From NCBI GenBank assembly GCA_022340755.1, contig JAJDNI010000048.1:1-41373 (forward strand): DNA of 41,373 nucleotides, written 5' to 3'. The notes beneath the pieces were generated by a model. That model saw only the letters and a list, made by a program, of their open reading frames with translations, did no database searches and had not been told where the DNA came from. Within the stretch, counting starts at the first letter, position 1, and every line of letters starts with the position of its first letter. This stretch comes from Gemmatimonadota bacterium. GTDB lineage: Bacteria > Gemmatimonadota > Gemmatimonadetes > Longimicrobiales > Gaopeijiaceae. This document shows positions 25,050 through 33,089 of the stretch, in pieces. The position numbers and the translations under genes are program-made.

Positions 25050-25937
25050 CTACGACGCCCGCGGGAACCGGTCGAGGCGCTCGTGGAGCGCGCCGTCGAA
25101 GTGCACGTCCAACTGCGGGAAAGCGATGACGACGCCAGCCTCCTGCAGCGCCCACCAGACCGCCTCGTGAAGGTCGGACAGCGCGCGGCGGGCGCGCCAC
25201 GGGTCGTCCATCCACACGGAGACCTCGAAGTTCACCGACGAGTCGGCGAAGGCTGTCATGAGCACCACGGGCTCGTGGTTCCTGGACCGCCAGGGAAGGT
25301 CGCTGATGGCCCGCTCCAGGGCCGCGCGCACGCGCCGCATGTCCGAGTCGTACACGACACCCACCGTCAGGCTGATCCGGTAGTAGGAGTCGGCCATGGT
25401 GAAATTGGTCACCGTCCCCTGAGCCAGCGCGGAGTTGGGGATGATGAGCTGCTCGTCGTAACGCGTGCGGGCCACGGTGGCCCGCACGCGCATGTCCTCC
25501 ACCTGTACCACCCGTCCCTCCACCTCCAGGATGTCACCGGGCTTGATGGATCGCTCGAAGAGGAGCAGCAGGCCCGAGATGAAGTTCTGCGCCACGTTCT
25601 GGAAGGCGAAGCCGATCCCGACCCCCAGGACCGCAACCGCGGCAAAGACGGCCGACAGGTTGAATCCCAGGTTCGTGACGGCTGTACCCAGGCCCACCAC
25701 GAGGACCGCAAGATGGACGAGCCTTCTCGCCATGGCGTGTGTGCCCGGGTCTTCCACGCCCCGGGCGCGGAGGGTCCGCTCGACGCCCCGGCGGAGGAGG
25801 CCTGAGACGAAGAGGGTGGCGAGGACGAGGACCGTGAAGGTCAGGACGTCCATGAGCGTGATGGCCCGCCCCTGGAGGGTGAACAGGGGGTACTTGATGA
25901 CCTGGCCCACCAGACGGGCCATCTCGGCGAAGTCCAT
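25050..25937 (-). CDS. mscS: Small-conductance mechanosensitive channel, MscS family
   Basis: 295 aa. Three N-terminal helices (about 28-48, 68-88, 92-118) lead into the Gly/Ala-rich pore helix AVAVLGVGIGFAFQNVAQNF and the beta-domain ERSIKPGDILEVEGRVVQVE, followed by the MscS signature IPNSALAQGTVTNFT. The C-terminal cytoplasmic alpha/beta domain is complete. It releases solutes when membrane tension rises on osmotic downshift. GGAG lies 8 bases before the ATG. Motif copy B (25971-26021) lies 34 bases upstream of the start codon, a promoter-like position. Confidence 0.92.
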   Translation of the reverse strand: MDFAEMARLVGQVIKYPLFTLQGRAITLMDVLTFTVLVLATLFVSGLLRRGVERTLRARGVEDPGTHAMARRLVHLAVLVVGLGTAVTNLGFNLSAVFAAVAVLGVGIGFAFQNVAQNFISGLLLLFERSIKPGDILEVEGRVVQVEDMRVRATVARTRYDEQLIIPNSALAQGTVTNFTMADSYYRISLTVGVVYDSDMRRVRAALERAISDLPWRSRNHEPVVLMTAFADSSVNFEVSVWMDDPWRARRALSDLHEAVWWALQEAGVVIAFPQLDVHFDGALHERLDRFPRAS

Positions 25938-25970
25938 TGGGTGCTCCAGAGGTTGGGACGGAGGATCGTG

Positions 25971-26021
25971 GGTTGCGGCCTGATGCGCCTGTCACCCGTT
26001 TGGAACGATAACCCCGCACGG
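25971..26021. repeat. Intergenic motif copy B (long form)
   Basis: GGTTGCGGCCTGATGCGC opens it and also occurs, with one change, at 33072-33089. From 25981 it aligns with copy A (20105-20146) through TGATGCGCCTGTCACCCGTT and the core TGGAACGATAACCCCGCACGG. It sits just upstream of mscS and directly abuts the DUF1761 gene fragment. Confidence 0.65.
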
Positions 26022-26022
26022 T

Positions 26023-26125
26023 GTTGGGGGTCGTCTATCTCCTCGAGCCGCGCTCACTCAGGCTCTGGCTCCTGAACGCGGGCTACCTGACCGTGGCGTT
26101 CACCGTCATGGGCGGCGTCCTCGGA
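26023..26125 (+). pseudogene. Truncated DUF1761 gene fragment
   Basis: These 103 bases match 22724-22826 inside the intact DUF1761 gene, with about eight differences. The frame is kept (GVVYLLEPRSLRLWLLNAGY, then LTVAFTVMGGVLG), and half of the changes are silent while others are mild (F to L, I to V, L to V), although R to P is not. This pattern suggests a diverged paralogue rather than a fresh copy. Everything upstream of the fragment is missing and it is abutted by motif copy B. It lies antisense to the end of the AI-2E gene, which now uses its bases to encode a tail. Confidence 0.85.
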
Positions 26126-27217
26126 GCTTCGCGCCAGCTCAGGAAGCCAATCCCGGAACGCCTCTCCGTAGAGGTGCCACGCCGTGACGAACAGGGCCGC
26201 CACGATGGGCCCGACGATGAAGCCCACCGGGCCGAAGAGGAACAGCCCGCCCAGGGTGCTCAGGAGGATCAGGAGGTCCGACATCCGTGTGTCGCGACCC
26301 ACGAGGCGGGGTCGCAGGAAGTTGTCGATGGTACTCACCACCAGGACGCTCCAGAGAAGGAGCCCCAGGCTCGCCCCGGGGTGGCCCATCACCAGCAGGT
26401 AGATCACCACCGGCCCCCAGATGAGCCCAGCGCCGATGGCGGGGATGATGGAGACCACCGCGGTGATGGCGCCCCAGAACGCCGCCCCCGGGACCCCCGC
26501 CAGCAAGAAGGCCAGGCCGGCCAGCCCTCCCTGGACGATCCCGATGAGGAGGGAGCCCTTGAGGGTGGCCCGGGTTACCGACACGAACTTCTCCAGTAGC
26601 CGCTCCTCGTCCGCCGCGGAAAGCGGCACATAATAGAGGATGCGATCCAGGATCGAGCGGCCGTCGATCAGGAAGTAGAACATCGCGTAGAGCACGATGA
26701 AGAGCTGCAGGAAGAAGCCCAACGTGCCCCGCGTCACGTCACCCAGGCTCCCGACCAGGAACTTCCCCGTGGTGGAGACCACCTCCCCGGCCTTCGACAG
26801 GATCTCCTCGCCGGTGGGCACCAGACGACGGACCCCTGGCAGTCGATCCAGCAACGGGATTTCCTGGATCCGCCGGTCGAGATCCTCCACCCCGCTGATC
26901 TGCTTTTCGATCCAGGGGCCCGCGGACTCGGAGACATCCACCGCCTGCTTGGCGACAAGGCCCAGCAACCCCAGCAGCGGAAGGCCGATTACCAGCAAGA
27001 TCACGGTGATGGTGCTCACCGAGGCCAGCCCCCGCCGACCCCGCATGCGCCTCAGGAGCGCGCTGTACAGCGGATGGGCCATGCCGGAGAAGATGGCCGC
27101 GAGCAGCACCGACAGAAGGAAAGGCCCGATCATGAAGAGGAACAGCACCGAGATGCCGATGGTCAACGCCACCAGGAAGACCTTGGTGAGGGACTCGCCT
27201 GGCTGGTGTTCACTCAT
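26054..27217 (-). CDS. AI-2E family transporter with a foreign C-terminal tail
   Basis: 387 aa. About eight transmembrane helices, with the central soluble segment around residues 80-150, match the AI-2E/UPF0118 family (IFSGMAHPLYSALLRRMRGR near the N-terminus, IPAIGAGLIWGPVVIYLLVM and FLRPRLVGRDTRMSDLLILL near the C-terminus). Members export autoinducer-2 or act as Na+/H+ antiporters; the choice is open. The hydrophobic core ends around WHLYGEAFRDWLPELA. The last 24 residues (SSEDAAHDGERHGQVARVQE and four more) are read antisense through the DUF1761 fragment, so the original gene end has been replaced. It begins 56 bases past the lipoprotein gene of the Mla operon and could be its last member. 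Confidence 0.88.
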   Translation of the reverse strand: MSEHQPGESLTKVFLVALTIGISVLFLFMIGPFLLSVLLAAIFSGMAHPLYSALLRRMRGRRGLASVSTITVILLVIGLPLLGLLGLVAKQAVDVSESAGPWIEKQISGVEDLDRRIQEIPLLDRLPGVRRLVPTGEEILSKAGEVVSTTGKFLVGSLGDVTRGTLGFFLQLFIVLYAMFYFLIDGRSILDRILYYVPLSAADEERLLEKFVSVTRATLKGSLLIGIVQGGLAGLAFLLAGVPGAAFWGAITAVVSIIPAIGAGLIWGPVVIYLLVMGHPGASLGLLLWSVLVVSTIDNFLRPRLVGRDTRMSDLLILLSTLGGLFLFGPVGFIVGPIVAALFVTAWHLYGEAFRDWLPELARSSEDAAHDGERHGQVARVQEPEPE

Positions 27218-27273
27218 GCTCTATCTCGTTGCGTGGGGCAGAAGACCCTTGTCGCCATCCTCGTCATGTCCGG

Positions 27274-27930
27274 TCAGCGGGGCCCGCGGAGCCCGACCAC
27301 GCCGGCCGTCACGTCCGCGGCCAAGACCTCCAGGCCCTCGTCGAGCATGCTCACGAGACCGGCGTAGTCTCCTACGGTCCAGTTGGGCCTCCGATAGTCG
27401 GTGGTCCCCTGTGCCAGCACCACTCCATCCTGCTGCCGGATGATCTCCCATGTCGCCAACAGGTGGACCTCTCCCTCTGTCGCCACTGCCCCCTCGGGCG
27501 CCAGTCCCTCGAAGCGCGCCACGTCGAGTTGGATGAGATAGTCGTACCGTCCCTGGGCCGGCCACGGGGCCACTGCGGCGTCCCGGAATCCACGGGCTAC
27601 CAGCGATCTCGCGACCACGCGGTTGATCCCCGCGCCGAGGGGCTCGCCCCAGCGGTAGAACTCCGAGAAACCGACCTGGTTCGGACCCCGACGGACCACC
27701 AAGAACGACGACGCGAGATAGGAGGCCAGCTTGAGCCGTCGTACGCCGACGGTGACGTCGGCCACATCGGGGAACGGGGGCGCGGCCAAGCGTAGCGTGT
27801 CTCCACCGAGCACATAGTACCGCTGGGGCGGTTCGCGCCTGCCCAGACTGACACACCCCGTCAAACCTACGACGAGGCAGAGGCTGACCCGGCGGATCGC
27901 CCCCAACCGGTCTCGCAGCCTAGTGTCCAC
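27274..27930 (-). CDS. PqiC-like ABC transport auxiliary lipoprotein
   Basis: 218 aa. Signal peptide with lipobox LTGC (Cys26). RRYYVLGGD-like opening (PQRYYVLGG), VGVRRLKLASYLASSFLVVR, EFYRWGEPLGAGINRVVARS and a late strand RYDYLIQLDVARFEG are characteristic of the ABC-type transport auxiliary lipoprotein family (PqiC/DUF330 type), an outer-membrane partner of MCE systems. It overlaps the mlaD gene by 11 bases and so is translated with it. It probably docks the MlaD/MCE assembly to the outer membrane, since no MlaC or MlaA is encoded here. Confidence 0.85.
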   Translation of the reverse strand: MDTRLRDRLGAIRRVSLCLVVGLTGCVSLGRREPPQRYYVLGGDTLRLAAPPFPDVADVTVGVRRLKLASYLASSFLVVRRGPNQVGFSEFYRWGEPLGAGINRVVARSLVARGFRDAAVAPWPAQGRYDYLIQLDVARFEGLAPEGAVATEGEVHLLATWEIIRQQDGVVLAQGTTDYRRPNWTVGDYAGLVSMLDEGLEVLAADVTAGVVGLRGPR

Positions 27931-28906
27931 CGGACTTCCTCCCGCGGATCAGCATGTCGGGGTTCCGCTGCAGCGAAAGAGAGAACTCCCGCATCGCGTC
28001 CGCCGCTTCCTTGAGGCTGGCCATGGCTCCCACCATCTGGTATCCGACCCCGGAGTCCGTGGAGAGCAGCCCTCGGACGTCCTCCACGGCCTGCTGCATG
28101 GTCTGCAGCGTTCGGGTCAACTCCGCGCTCGTGCTGTCCATTTGTCCCTGGAGCGGGCCGACGGCCGCGTCGAGCCGCTCGGTCAAGGCCTGTATCCCAC
28201 TCATGGTGCGCGTCAACTGCGCGGTCATCTCCGGGACCCCGTCGATGGCCGCCTGCAACTCCTTGGAGCCGGCCAGGCGCTCCACGGCTGCGGCCGAGGC
28301 CACCACCGACCGGTTGATCTCCCTGACGTTCACCGAATCCAGCATCTCGTTCACCCGGATGAGGACCTTGAGCACATCGCTCACGACGCTGCCGGCCTGA
28401 CTGCCGAACGCCGCCAGGAGCGAAGGGCTCGTGGGAATCTCCGGATAGGCCGACTGCCGCTGCTCGCGCAAGGGGCGCGCCGCATCGGTGCGGTACACGA
28501 GCTCGATGTACAACTGACCGGTGACGATGCTCTCCATCTGCAGCTGGGCACGGAGCCCGTCCGCGATCTGTTGGCGCAGCACGCTCTTGTCGTTCAGATG
28601 GATGAAACCGCCGCCAACCGACGTCAGCCGTGCGAGATCCACGTCGTACTGTACCGGTACCTGGAAGGTCTTGTCCTTCTCCCCGATCTGGATGAGGAGA
28701 TCCGTCACGTGGCCGACCGGCACCCCCTGGAACTTCACTGCCGCGCCTACGTCCAGCCCGTTGACAGATTCGTTGAAGTAGCTGACGAAGGTCGACTCCT
28801 TGTTCATCCACGAGGTGGAGGCCAGAGAGGCGACGCCCACAACCGCCAGCACAATGGCCCCGATCATGAACAGGCCGATACGGGTCGGGTTCGCGTGCAT
28901 GCTCAT
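27920..28906 (-). CDS. MlaD-type MCE domain protein
   Basis: 328 aa. A single N-terminal transmembrane helix (RIGLFMIGAIVLAVVGVASL) is followed by one MCE domain at about 35-115 (FNESVNGLDVGAAVKFQGVP, VGHVTDLLIQ). Residues 160-300 form a long helical, coiled-coil-like region (EMTAQLTRTMSGIQALTERL), longer than in E. coli MlaD and more like MCE proteins that form a periplasmic needle. It carries lipid between membranes. It overlaps the ATPase gene by four bases (ATGA). Confidence 0.92.
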   Translation of the reverse strand: MSMHANPTRIGLFMIGAIVLAVVGVASLASTSWMNKESTFVSYFNESVNGLDVGAAVKFQGVPVGHVTDLLIQIGEKDKTFQVPVQYDVDLARLTSVGGGFIHLNDKSVLRQQIADGLRAQLQMESIVTGQLYIELVYRTDAARPLREQRQSAYPEIPTSPSLLAAFGSQAGSVVSDVLKVLIRVNEMLDSVNVREINRSVVASAAAVERLAGSKELQAAIDGVPEMTAQLTRTMSGIQALTERLDAAVGPLQGQMDSTSAELTRTLQTMQQAVEDVRGLLSTDSGVGYQMVGAMASLKEAADAMREFSLSLQRNPDMLIRGRKSGGH

Positions 28907-29706
28907 GTCGGGTACGTCCTCGCTGGGCGAGGCTCGAACACTGGCGTGTCCCGGGCTCCGCTGCTGCGTGTCAGGAAACGGCGCACTTCTTCGCTTGGGG
29001 GGTTCTCTCGCAGGTCGGTCGGCCTCCCGAGCGCCGTCATGGTCTTCTGTTCGATGTCGAGGAACAGCGCCCGGTCGGCGATCTTCGAGATGCTGGCGAG
29101 GTCATGGCTGACGACGACGATGGTGGTGCCGAAGCAACTTCGGATCTGCAGGATCAGGTCGTCGAGTCGGCTCGCGGTGATGGGATCCAGGCCGGACGTA
29201 GGCTCGTCGAAGAAGAGCACCTCGGGATCCAACGCCACCGCGCGGGCGAGGGCGGCTCGCTTGCGCATGCCGCCACTGATCTCGACGGGATACAGCGGCT
29301 CGAAGCCACGCAGCCCCACCAGGGCCAGCTTCAACGAGACGACCTCGGCGATGGCCTCGGCCCGTAAGGCCGTGAACTCCTCGAGGGGAAGGGCCACGTT
29401 CTCGGCGAGCGTCAATCCACTCCACAGCGCGCCGTTCTGATAGGTCACGCCGATGCGGCGAAGGATTCCTCTCCGGGTCTTCTCATCAGCGGCTCCGAAA
29501 TCTTCGCGCTCGAACAGGATCGTTCCCTTCACAGGCCTCTTCAGCCCGATGAGGTGTTTCAGCAGCGTGCTCTTGCCGCTGCCGCTCCCCCCCATGACGA
29601 CGAAGATCTCCCCACGCCGGACGTCGAACGACACGTCCCGCATGACGACGCGCCCACCATACGCCATCGTCAGATCCCTGACCTCGATGCACCTCGCGTC
29701 GTCCAT
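28903..29706 (-). CDS. MlaF-type ABC transporter ATP-binding protein
   Basis: 267 aa from ATG 29706; AGGAAG is three to four bases upstream. Walker A GGSGSGKST (39-47), Q-loop YQNGALW, signature ISGGM(R)KR (144-150), Walker B VLFFDEPT (164-171) and switch His202 are all intact. ENVALPLEEFT and the ISGGMRKR variant are typical of MlaF/Mkl. It powers MlaE-mediated lipid transport at the inner membrane. It starts seven bases after the permease stop and shares the ATGA junction with mlaD, so it is in the middle of a four-gene operon. Confidence 0.93.
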   Translation of the reverse strand: MDDARCIEVRDLTMAYGGRVVMRDVSFDVRRGEIFVVMGGSGSGKSTLLKHLIGLKRPVKGTILFEREDFGAADEKTRRGILRRIGVTYQNGALWSGLTLAENVALPLEEFTALRAEAIAEVVSLKLALVGLRGFEPLYPVEISGGMRKRAALARAVALDPEVLFFDEPTSGLDPITASRLDDLILQIRSCFGTTIVVVSHDLASISKIADRALFLDIEQKTMTALGRPTDLRENPPSEEVRRFLTRSSGARDTPVFEPRPARTYPT

Positions 29707-29713
29707 GATCTTC

Positions 29714-30829
29714 CTAGACCCCCAGGAGGGCGGCAAGCCAATCGATGACGGCTGTGGCCACGATGATCCAGGTGATGCCGGTGACCACGGCGGACGTCGC
29801 CGCCCTTCCCACCGCGCCGGCATCGCTGCCGGTCTGCATGCCCCGCATGCAACCCGCGATACCGATGATCAAGCCGAAGACCGTCCCCTTGAAGACCCCC
29901 AGCAGTCCGTCCGAGAGCGTCAACGGCGTCAACAGGCCACCGATGAACTGACCGGCGCTCAGGTCGAGCATGGTGATGGAGACGAGCAGGCCTCCGAGGA
30001 CGCCGATGAACACGGCGTAGATCGTCAGCAGGGGCATCATCACGAAAATGCCAAGGACCCGCGGCAGCACGAGGTGGTCGATGGGGGACACCCCGAGCGT
30101 CCTGAGCGCGTCGATCTCTTCGGTGATCTTCATGCTTCCGAGCTCGGCGGCGAAGGCCGCGCCCGTCCGGCCCGCCATGATGATGCCGGTCATCAGGGCC
30201 GCCATCTCCCTGAGCATCCCGTACCCCACCAGGTACGACACGTAGTAGCCCGCCCCGAGCCGACGCAGCACGACGGCGCCCAGGAAGGCGATGATCAACC
30301 CGACCATGAAGCTGATCAGCGTGACGATGGGGAGGGCGCCGGAGCTGTTCGATTGCACCACCACCCAGAAGTCCCGCCAGCGCAGGCGCCCCCGGAGGCG
30401 CGGAAGGTGGGCAAAGCCCTGGGCGACCCTTCCCACGAACGCGACGGACTCCAGAACGCCGTCGAACCATGACAGCCCCTGCGCTCCGAGTCTCGTCAGG
30501 AACGACGACTTCGCCTCTCTTCGCTCCAGCTCCTGCTCCGGCACCGCGCGGGTGAGGTCGAGGAGGCGGCCGATATTCTCCGGTAGGCTCTCTGCTCTGA
30601 AGTCGAGGCCATGGGCTTCGCAATAGTCCCTGACTCGCAACAGGAAGATCAGCAGGCTGCTGTCCCATGTGCCCAGCTCCGTGGTGTCGAATGCGATGGC
30701 CTCCACGGTGGATCCGGCCGCAAAGCTCTCGATCAGACGGTCGAAGCTCGGGGCCGTGTGTTCCAGATCCCAGATACCCGCCAGGCTGGCGATGAGGGCA
30801 TGATCATCCTGGCGGAGATCTACCTGCAC
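29714..30829 (-). CDS. MlaE-type permease with N-terminal STAS domain
   Basis: 371 aa from GTG 30829. Residues 1-100 resemble a STAS domain (DHALIASLAGIWDLEHTAPS, IAFDTTELGTWDSSLLIFLL), then the MlaE permease at 125-371, with FMVGLIIAFLGAVVLRRLGA, MTGIIMAGRTGAAFAAELGS and the conserved EEIDALRTLGVSPIDHLVLP. E. coli keeps the STAS protein (MlaB) separate; the fused form is a known variant. Together with the downstream genes it makes an inner-membrane lipid importer/exporter of the Mla/MCE class, which maintains outer-membrane asymmetry. No clear ribosome binding site is seen, so the start is less sure than the domain call. Confidence 0.92.
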   Translation of the reverse strand: MQVDLRQDDHALIASLAGIWDLEHTAPSFDRLIESFAAGSTVEAIAFDTTELGTWDSSLLIFLLRVRDYCEAHGLDFRAESLPENIGRLLDLTRAVPEQELERREAKSSFLTRLGAQGLSWFDGVLESVAFVGRVAQGFAHLPRLRGRLRWRDFWVVVQSNSSGALPIVTLISFMVGLIIAFLGAVVLRRLGAGYYVSYLVGYGMLREMAALMTGIIMAGRTGAAFAAELGSMKITEEIDALRTLGVSPIDHLVLPRVLGIFVMMPLLTIYAVFIGVLGGLLVSITMLDLSAGQFIGGLLTPLTLSDGLLGVFKGTVFGLIIGIAGCMRGMQTGSDAGAVGRAATSAVVTGITWIIVATAVIDWLAALLGV

Positions 30830-30929
30830 GGGAGCCGCTGCGTCATCCCCTTCGGCAGCCCTCGCGTCACTGGAGTGAGCCCATCGCCAGCGTGCGGCCA
30901 GGTCGGAGCGACCTCCCTCGGCGCGGGCA

Positions 30930-31319
30930 TTACTCTCTCGGCGGAAGGCGCCCCGGAGGGGTATGGGGCGGAAGGGAGCCGACCGGGGTGGGGTCCACGG
31001 AAGGCGTCACGGGTTCGTCCTGCACGGCCATGGGTACGGTCAGAGCGAACCTCGCCTCCGCACCTCGCAGCGCGGCTTCCAGGCGCCGGTTGACGTCGAT
31101 GTCCTGATCGGGATTGTCAGTGACCACCAGAATGTGCGTAACCTGCTGCTCGAGGACGAGCCGACCTTCCCATGTCCGGTCCTCGAGCCTGGCCTGCGCC
31201 CGCTCGTGGTCGAGCAGGGCCTTGACGGCGCGCAGCCGGCCCTCCGGCTGGGGGGGCACGATCTGATAGGCATAGGCCCAGGCGGGCTTGGGCCACCGGG
31301 GCGACTGCTCGTGTGCCAT
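30930..31319 (-). CDS. Conserved hypothetical protein, 129 aa
   Basis: ATG 31319 follows GAGGAGCTC. The protein opens MAHEQSPRWPKPAWAYAYQI; the centre (RLRAVKALLDHERAQARLED, VLEQQVTHILVVTDNPDQDI, DVNRRLEAALRGAEARFALT) looks like a small alpha/beta domain in which a strand ILVVTD is followed by NPDQ. The last 30 residues are Pro-rich and low-complexity. No signal peptide. Proteins with the same 'QATHILVVSDSP.Q..EVNRRLE' core occur near NarL-type regulators and stress genes in other bacteria to my recollection; no function is known. It is 100 bases upstream of the Mla operon on the same strand, and motif copy C lies 65 bases upstream of its start. Confidence 0.65.
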   Translation of the reverse strand: MAHEQSPRWPKPAWAYAYQIVPPQPEGRLRAVKALLDHERAQARLEDRTWEGRLVLEQQVTHILVVTDNPDQDIDVNRRLEAALRGAEARFALTVPMAVQDEPVTPSVDPTPVGSLPPHTPPGRLPPRE

Positions 31320-31382
31320 GAGCTCCTCGTGCTTCCGTAGGCCCCTTCGAATTCAGGCGAAATCGTCTTGGCGAAACCTGCT

Positions 31383-31402
31383 GTTGGAACGATAGTCCCA
31401 GC
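31383..31402. promoter_or_regulatory. Intergenic motif copy C
   Basis: GTTGGAACGATAGTCCCAGC. The core GGAAC-GATA-GTCCC is nearly palindromic and on the minus strand reads GGGACTATCGTTCC, resembling the GGGAC...GTCCC layout of DosR-type response-regulator boxes. It lies between the response-regulator gene's 3' end (31465) and the start of the 129-aa gene (31319), 65-80 bases upstream of the latter. Confidence 0.55.
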
Positions 31403-31464
31403 GGACCTCCACAGGTATCGCCCGAAGAAGCGTCGTTCGGAAGGATGAGGAACGAGATGCCCGG

Positions 31465-32172
31465 CTAGTCCGCTTGATCCTTGTGAGCGTAGGCGGCGAT
31501 CTGCAACCGGGTGTGCAGAGCCAGCTTCTCCATGACGTTGCGCACGTGGCTCTTCACGGTGTGGATCGAGACGTGGAGGCGAGCGGCGATCTGCTTGTTC
31601 CCCAGTCCTTCCGAGATGAGGTTGATGACCTGCCGCTCGCGCGGGGTCATGCGCACCGCATTGAGCGCTTCCGGTCGACCACTCGCCACCGCCGCCTTGG
31701 CGATCTGGGAAAAGAGCGTGCTGGTCATCTGGGGCGGTAGGACGTGGGCCCCCTCCGCCACGGATCGGATCGTGCGCACCAGATCCTCCAGGGTGGCGTC
31801 CTTCATGATGAAGCCGGACACGCCCACGTGGACGAACTCCATGATGTCCTCGTGGACCGGGAGCAGATCCATGACGATGACCCTGGAGTCAGGAAATTCC
31901 CGCCTGACCTTTTCGGCCACACGCAGGCTATCGCCGTTGCGCAACCCGAGGTCCAGGAGGACGACGTGCGGCCTCTTCTCGCTCAGGAGATCGAGGTTAC
32001 CGCTGGATGCCCCCGCGACGACCCTCAGGTCCGGAACCTGATTCAGGAGCGCGGTGATCCCATCTCGCACCAGCCGGTTGTCTTCGATCACCGCGATGGC
32101 GATCACGTCAGGCACGCCGTCCCCGATGGTCGTGGCGTGCGGTGCTGCCTTGCTCTCGGAAGGGTCGGACAT
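31465..32172 (-). CDS. NarL/LuxR-type response regulator (orphan)
   Basis: 235 aa from ATG 32172, preceded by GAGGAG at a spacing of 8. Receiver: E30-D31 acidic pair, phospho-acceptor Asp74 in VLLDLGL, Lys124 in FIMKDATLEDLVRTIRSVAE. The Thr/Ser normally found at the end of beta-4 is Asp102 here (RVIVMDLLP). The C-terminal LuxR HTH is complete: MTPRERQVINLISEGLGNKQ and VSIHTVKSHVRNVMEKL. There is no histidine kinase gene in the window, so it is an orphan by location. The surrounding stress and envelope genes are its plausible targets. Confidence 0.9.
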   Translation of the reverse strand: MSDPSESKAAPHATTIGDGVPDVIAIAVIEDNRLVRDGITALLNQVPDLRVVAGASSGNLDLLSEKRPHVVLLDLGLRNGDSLRVAEKVRREFPDSRVIVMDLLPVHEDIMEFVHVGVSGFIMKDATLEDLVRTIRSVAEGAHVLPPQMTSTLFSQIAKAAVASGRPEALNAVRMTPRERQVINLISEGLGNKQIAARLHVSIHTVKSHVRNVMEKLALHTRLQIAAYAHKDQAD

Positions 32173-32212
32173 CGATGGTGCTCCTCGGTGCGCGTTCCCC
32201 CCGGGTGGGGTG

Positions 32213-32225
32213 TAACCATAAGTTA
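32213..32225. promoter_or_regulatory. Inverted repeat in the response-regulator promoter
   Basis: TAACCATAAGTTA: TAAC and GTTA arms around five bases. On the minus strand TATAACTT overlaps it and could be the -10 region. It is 41 bases before the chosen start codon. It may be an autoregulatory site, though arms of four bases are weak evidence. Confidence 0.35.
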
Positions 32226-32322
32226 TAGCCGGCCCGAAGAGGATGCGAAACCGAAAGCCCTCTCGGTGAGCGCTCGTCAGCCGCGCCCCCACGGGCTTCC
32301 TTCGTCCGCGGGGGCATGCCGG

Positions 32323-33000
32323 TCAGCGCGATCCCGTGCCCTCCGTCGTGGCGGCGTAGATTGCCACCTCGATGCGTCGGTTCATCTGACGGCCCGCCTC
32401 CGTGTCGTTCGACGCCACTGGTTCCATCTCGCCCTTGCCGGAGATATGGATTCGGCTCCCGGCGACGCCCTGCATCGCGAGATATCGGGCGGCCGAGCTT
32501 GCGCGCCGTGTCGACAGATCCTGGTTGTATTCGGGGGGCCCGAGGGCGTCGGTGTGACCGACGATGAGCAACTCCGTGTCGGAGTACTTCTGCAGGCTGG
32601 CCGCGAGGCTCTGCAGGTTCTGCGCCGCATCCGGACGGATGGCATCGGAGTCGAAGTCATACAGGAGCCCTGAAGCGAAGGTAACCACCAGCCCCTCGCC
32701 GACTCTCTCCACGACGGCGCCCGGGATCGCGACTTCCAGCTCCTTCGCCTGCTGATCCATCCGGCGGCCGATGATGGCGCCGGCGGCACCTCCCACGACG
32801 GCACCGATGATGGCTCCGCGGGCAGTCGACCCGGCCTGCTTCCCCACCACGGCACCGGCCGCCGCGCCGGCGGTCGCGCCGACGGCAGTGCCCTTCGCCT
32901 TGTTGCTCCAGGCACAGGCGGTGGACGTGAGCGCGAGACTGAGAAGCAGCACGTGCTTCATCAGGCGCGCCGATCTGGCCGACGACTCCGTGATGTCCAT
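32323..33000 (-). CDS. OmpA-family lipoprotein with glycine zipper
   Basis: 225 aa. ATG 33000 has GGAGAGG five to six bases upstream; ATG 32961 (MKHVLLL) has a tidier signal peptide but no ribosome binding site. Lipobox STAC at Cys29. Residues 36-80 are Gly/Ala-rich zipper helices (GTAVGATAGAAAGAVVGKQA, GAIIGAVVGGAAGAIIGRRM). Residues 100-220 are an OmpA-like peptidoglycan-binding domain with FDSDAIRPDA, VGHTDALGPPEYNQDLSTRR and GKGEMEPVASNDTEAGRQMN. It tethers the outer membrane to the cell wall, as YiaD-like proteins do. E-type repeat sequence (33072-33089) lies 72 bases upstream. Confidence 0.9.
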   Translation of the reverse strand: MDITESSARSARLMKHVLLLSLALTSTACAWSNKAKGTAVGATAGAAAGAVVGKQAGSTARGAIIGAVVGGAAGAIIGRRMDQQAKELEVAIPGAVVERVGEGLVVTFASGLLYDFDSDAIRPDAAQNLQSLAASLQKYSDTELLIVGHTDALGPPEYNQDLSTRRASSAARYLAMQGVAGSRIHISGKGEMEPVASNDTEAGRQMNRRIEVAIYAATTEGTGSR

Positions 33001-33071
33001 GGGTACCTCTCCGAGGATGTGACCTGCTCGAGGTCGGTTCTGTCCTCCGGCTGATGCGTCGCGGTCAGGGA

Positions 33072-33089
33072 GGTTGCCGCCTGATGCGC
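33072..33089. repeat. Partial copy of the motif-B repeat
   Basis: GGTTGCCGCCTGATGCGC matches 25971-25988 at 17 of 18 positions. A second TGATGCG occurs 30 bp away at 33052-33058. It lies between the end of the DUF3185-like gene and the OmpA-family gene, in the same relation to a minus-strand start as copy B has to mscS. It lacks the GGAACGATA core. Confidence 0.5.

Noticed and set aside
23368-25215. 615-codon minus-strand frame
   Set aside because: Antisense to the seven-haem cytochrome gene, which has unambiguous CXXCH motifs on the other strand.
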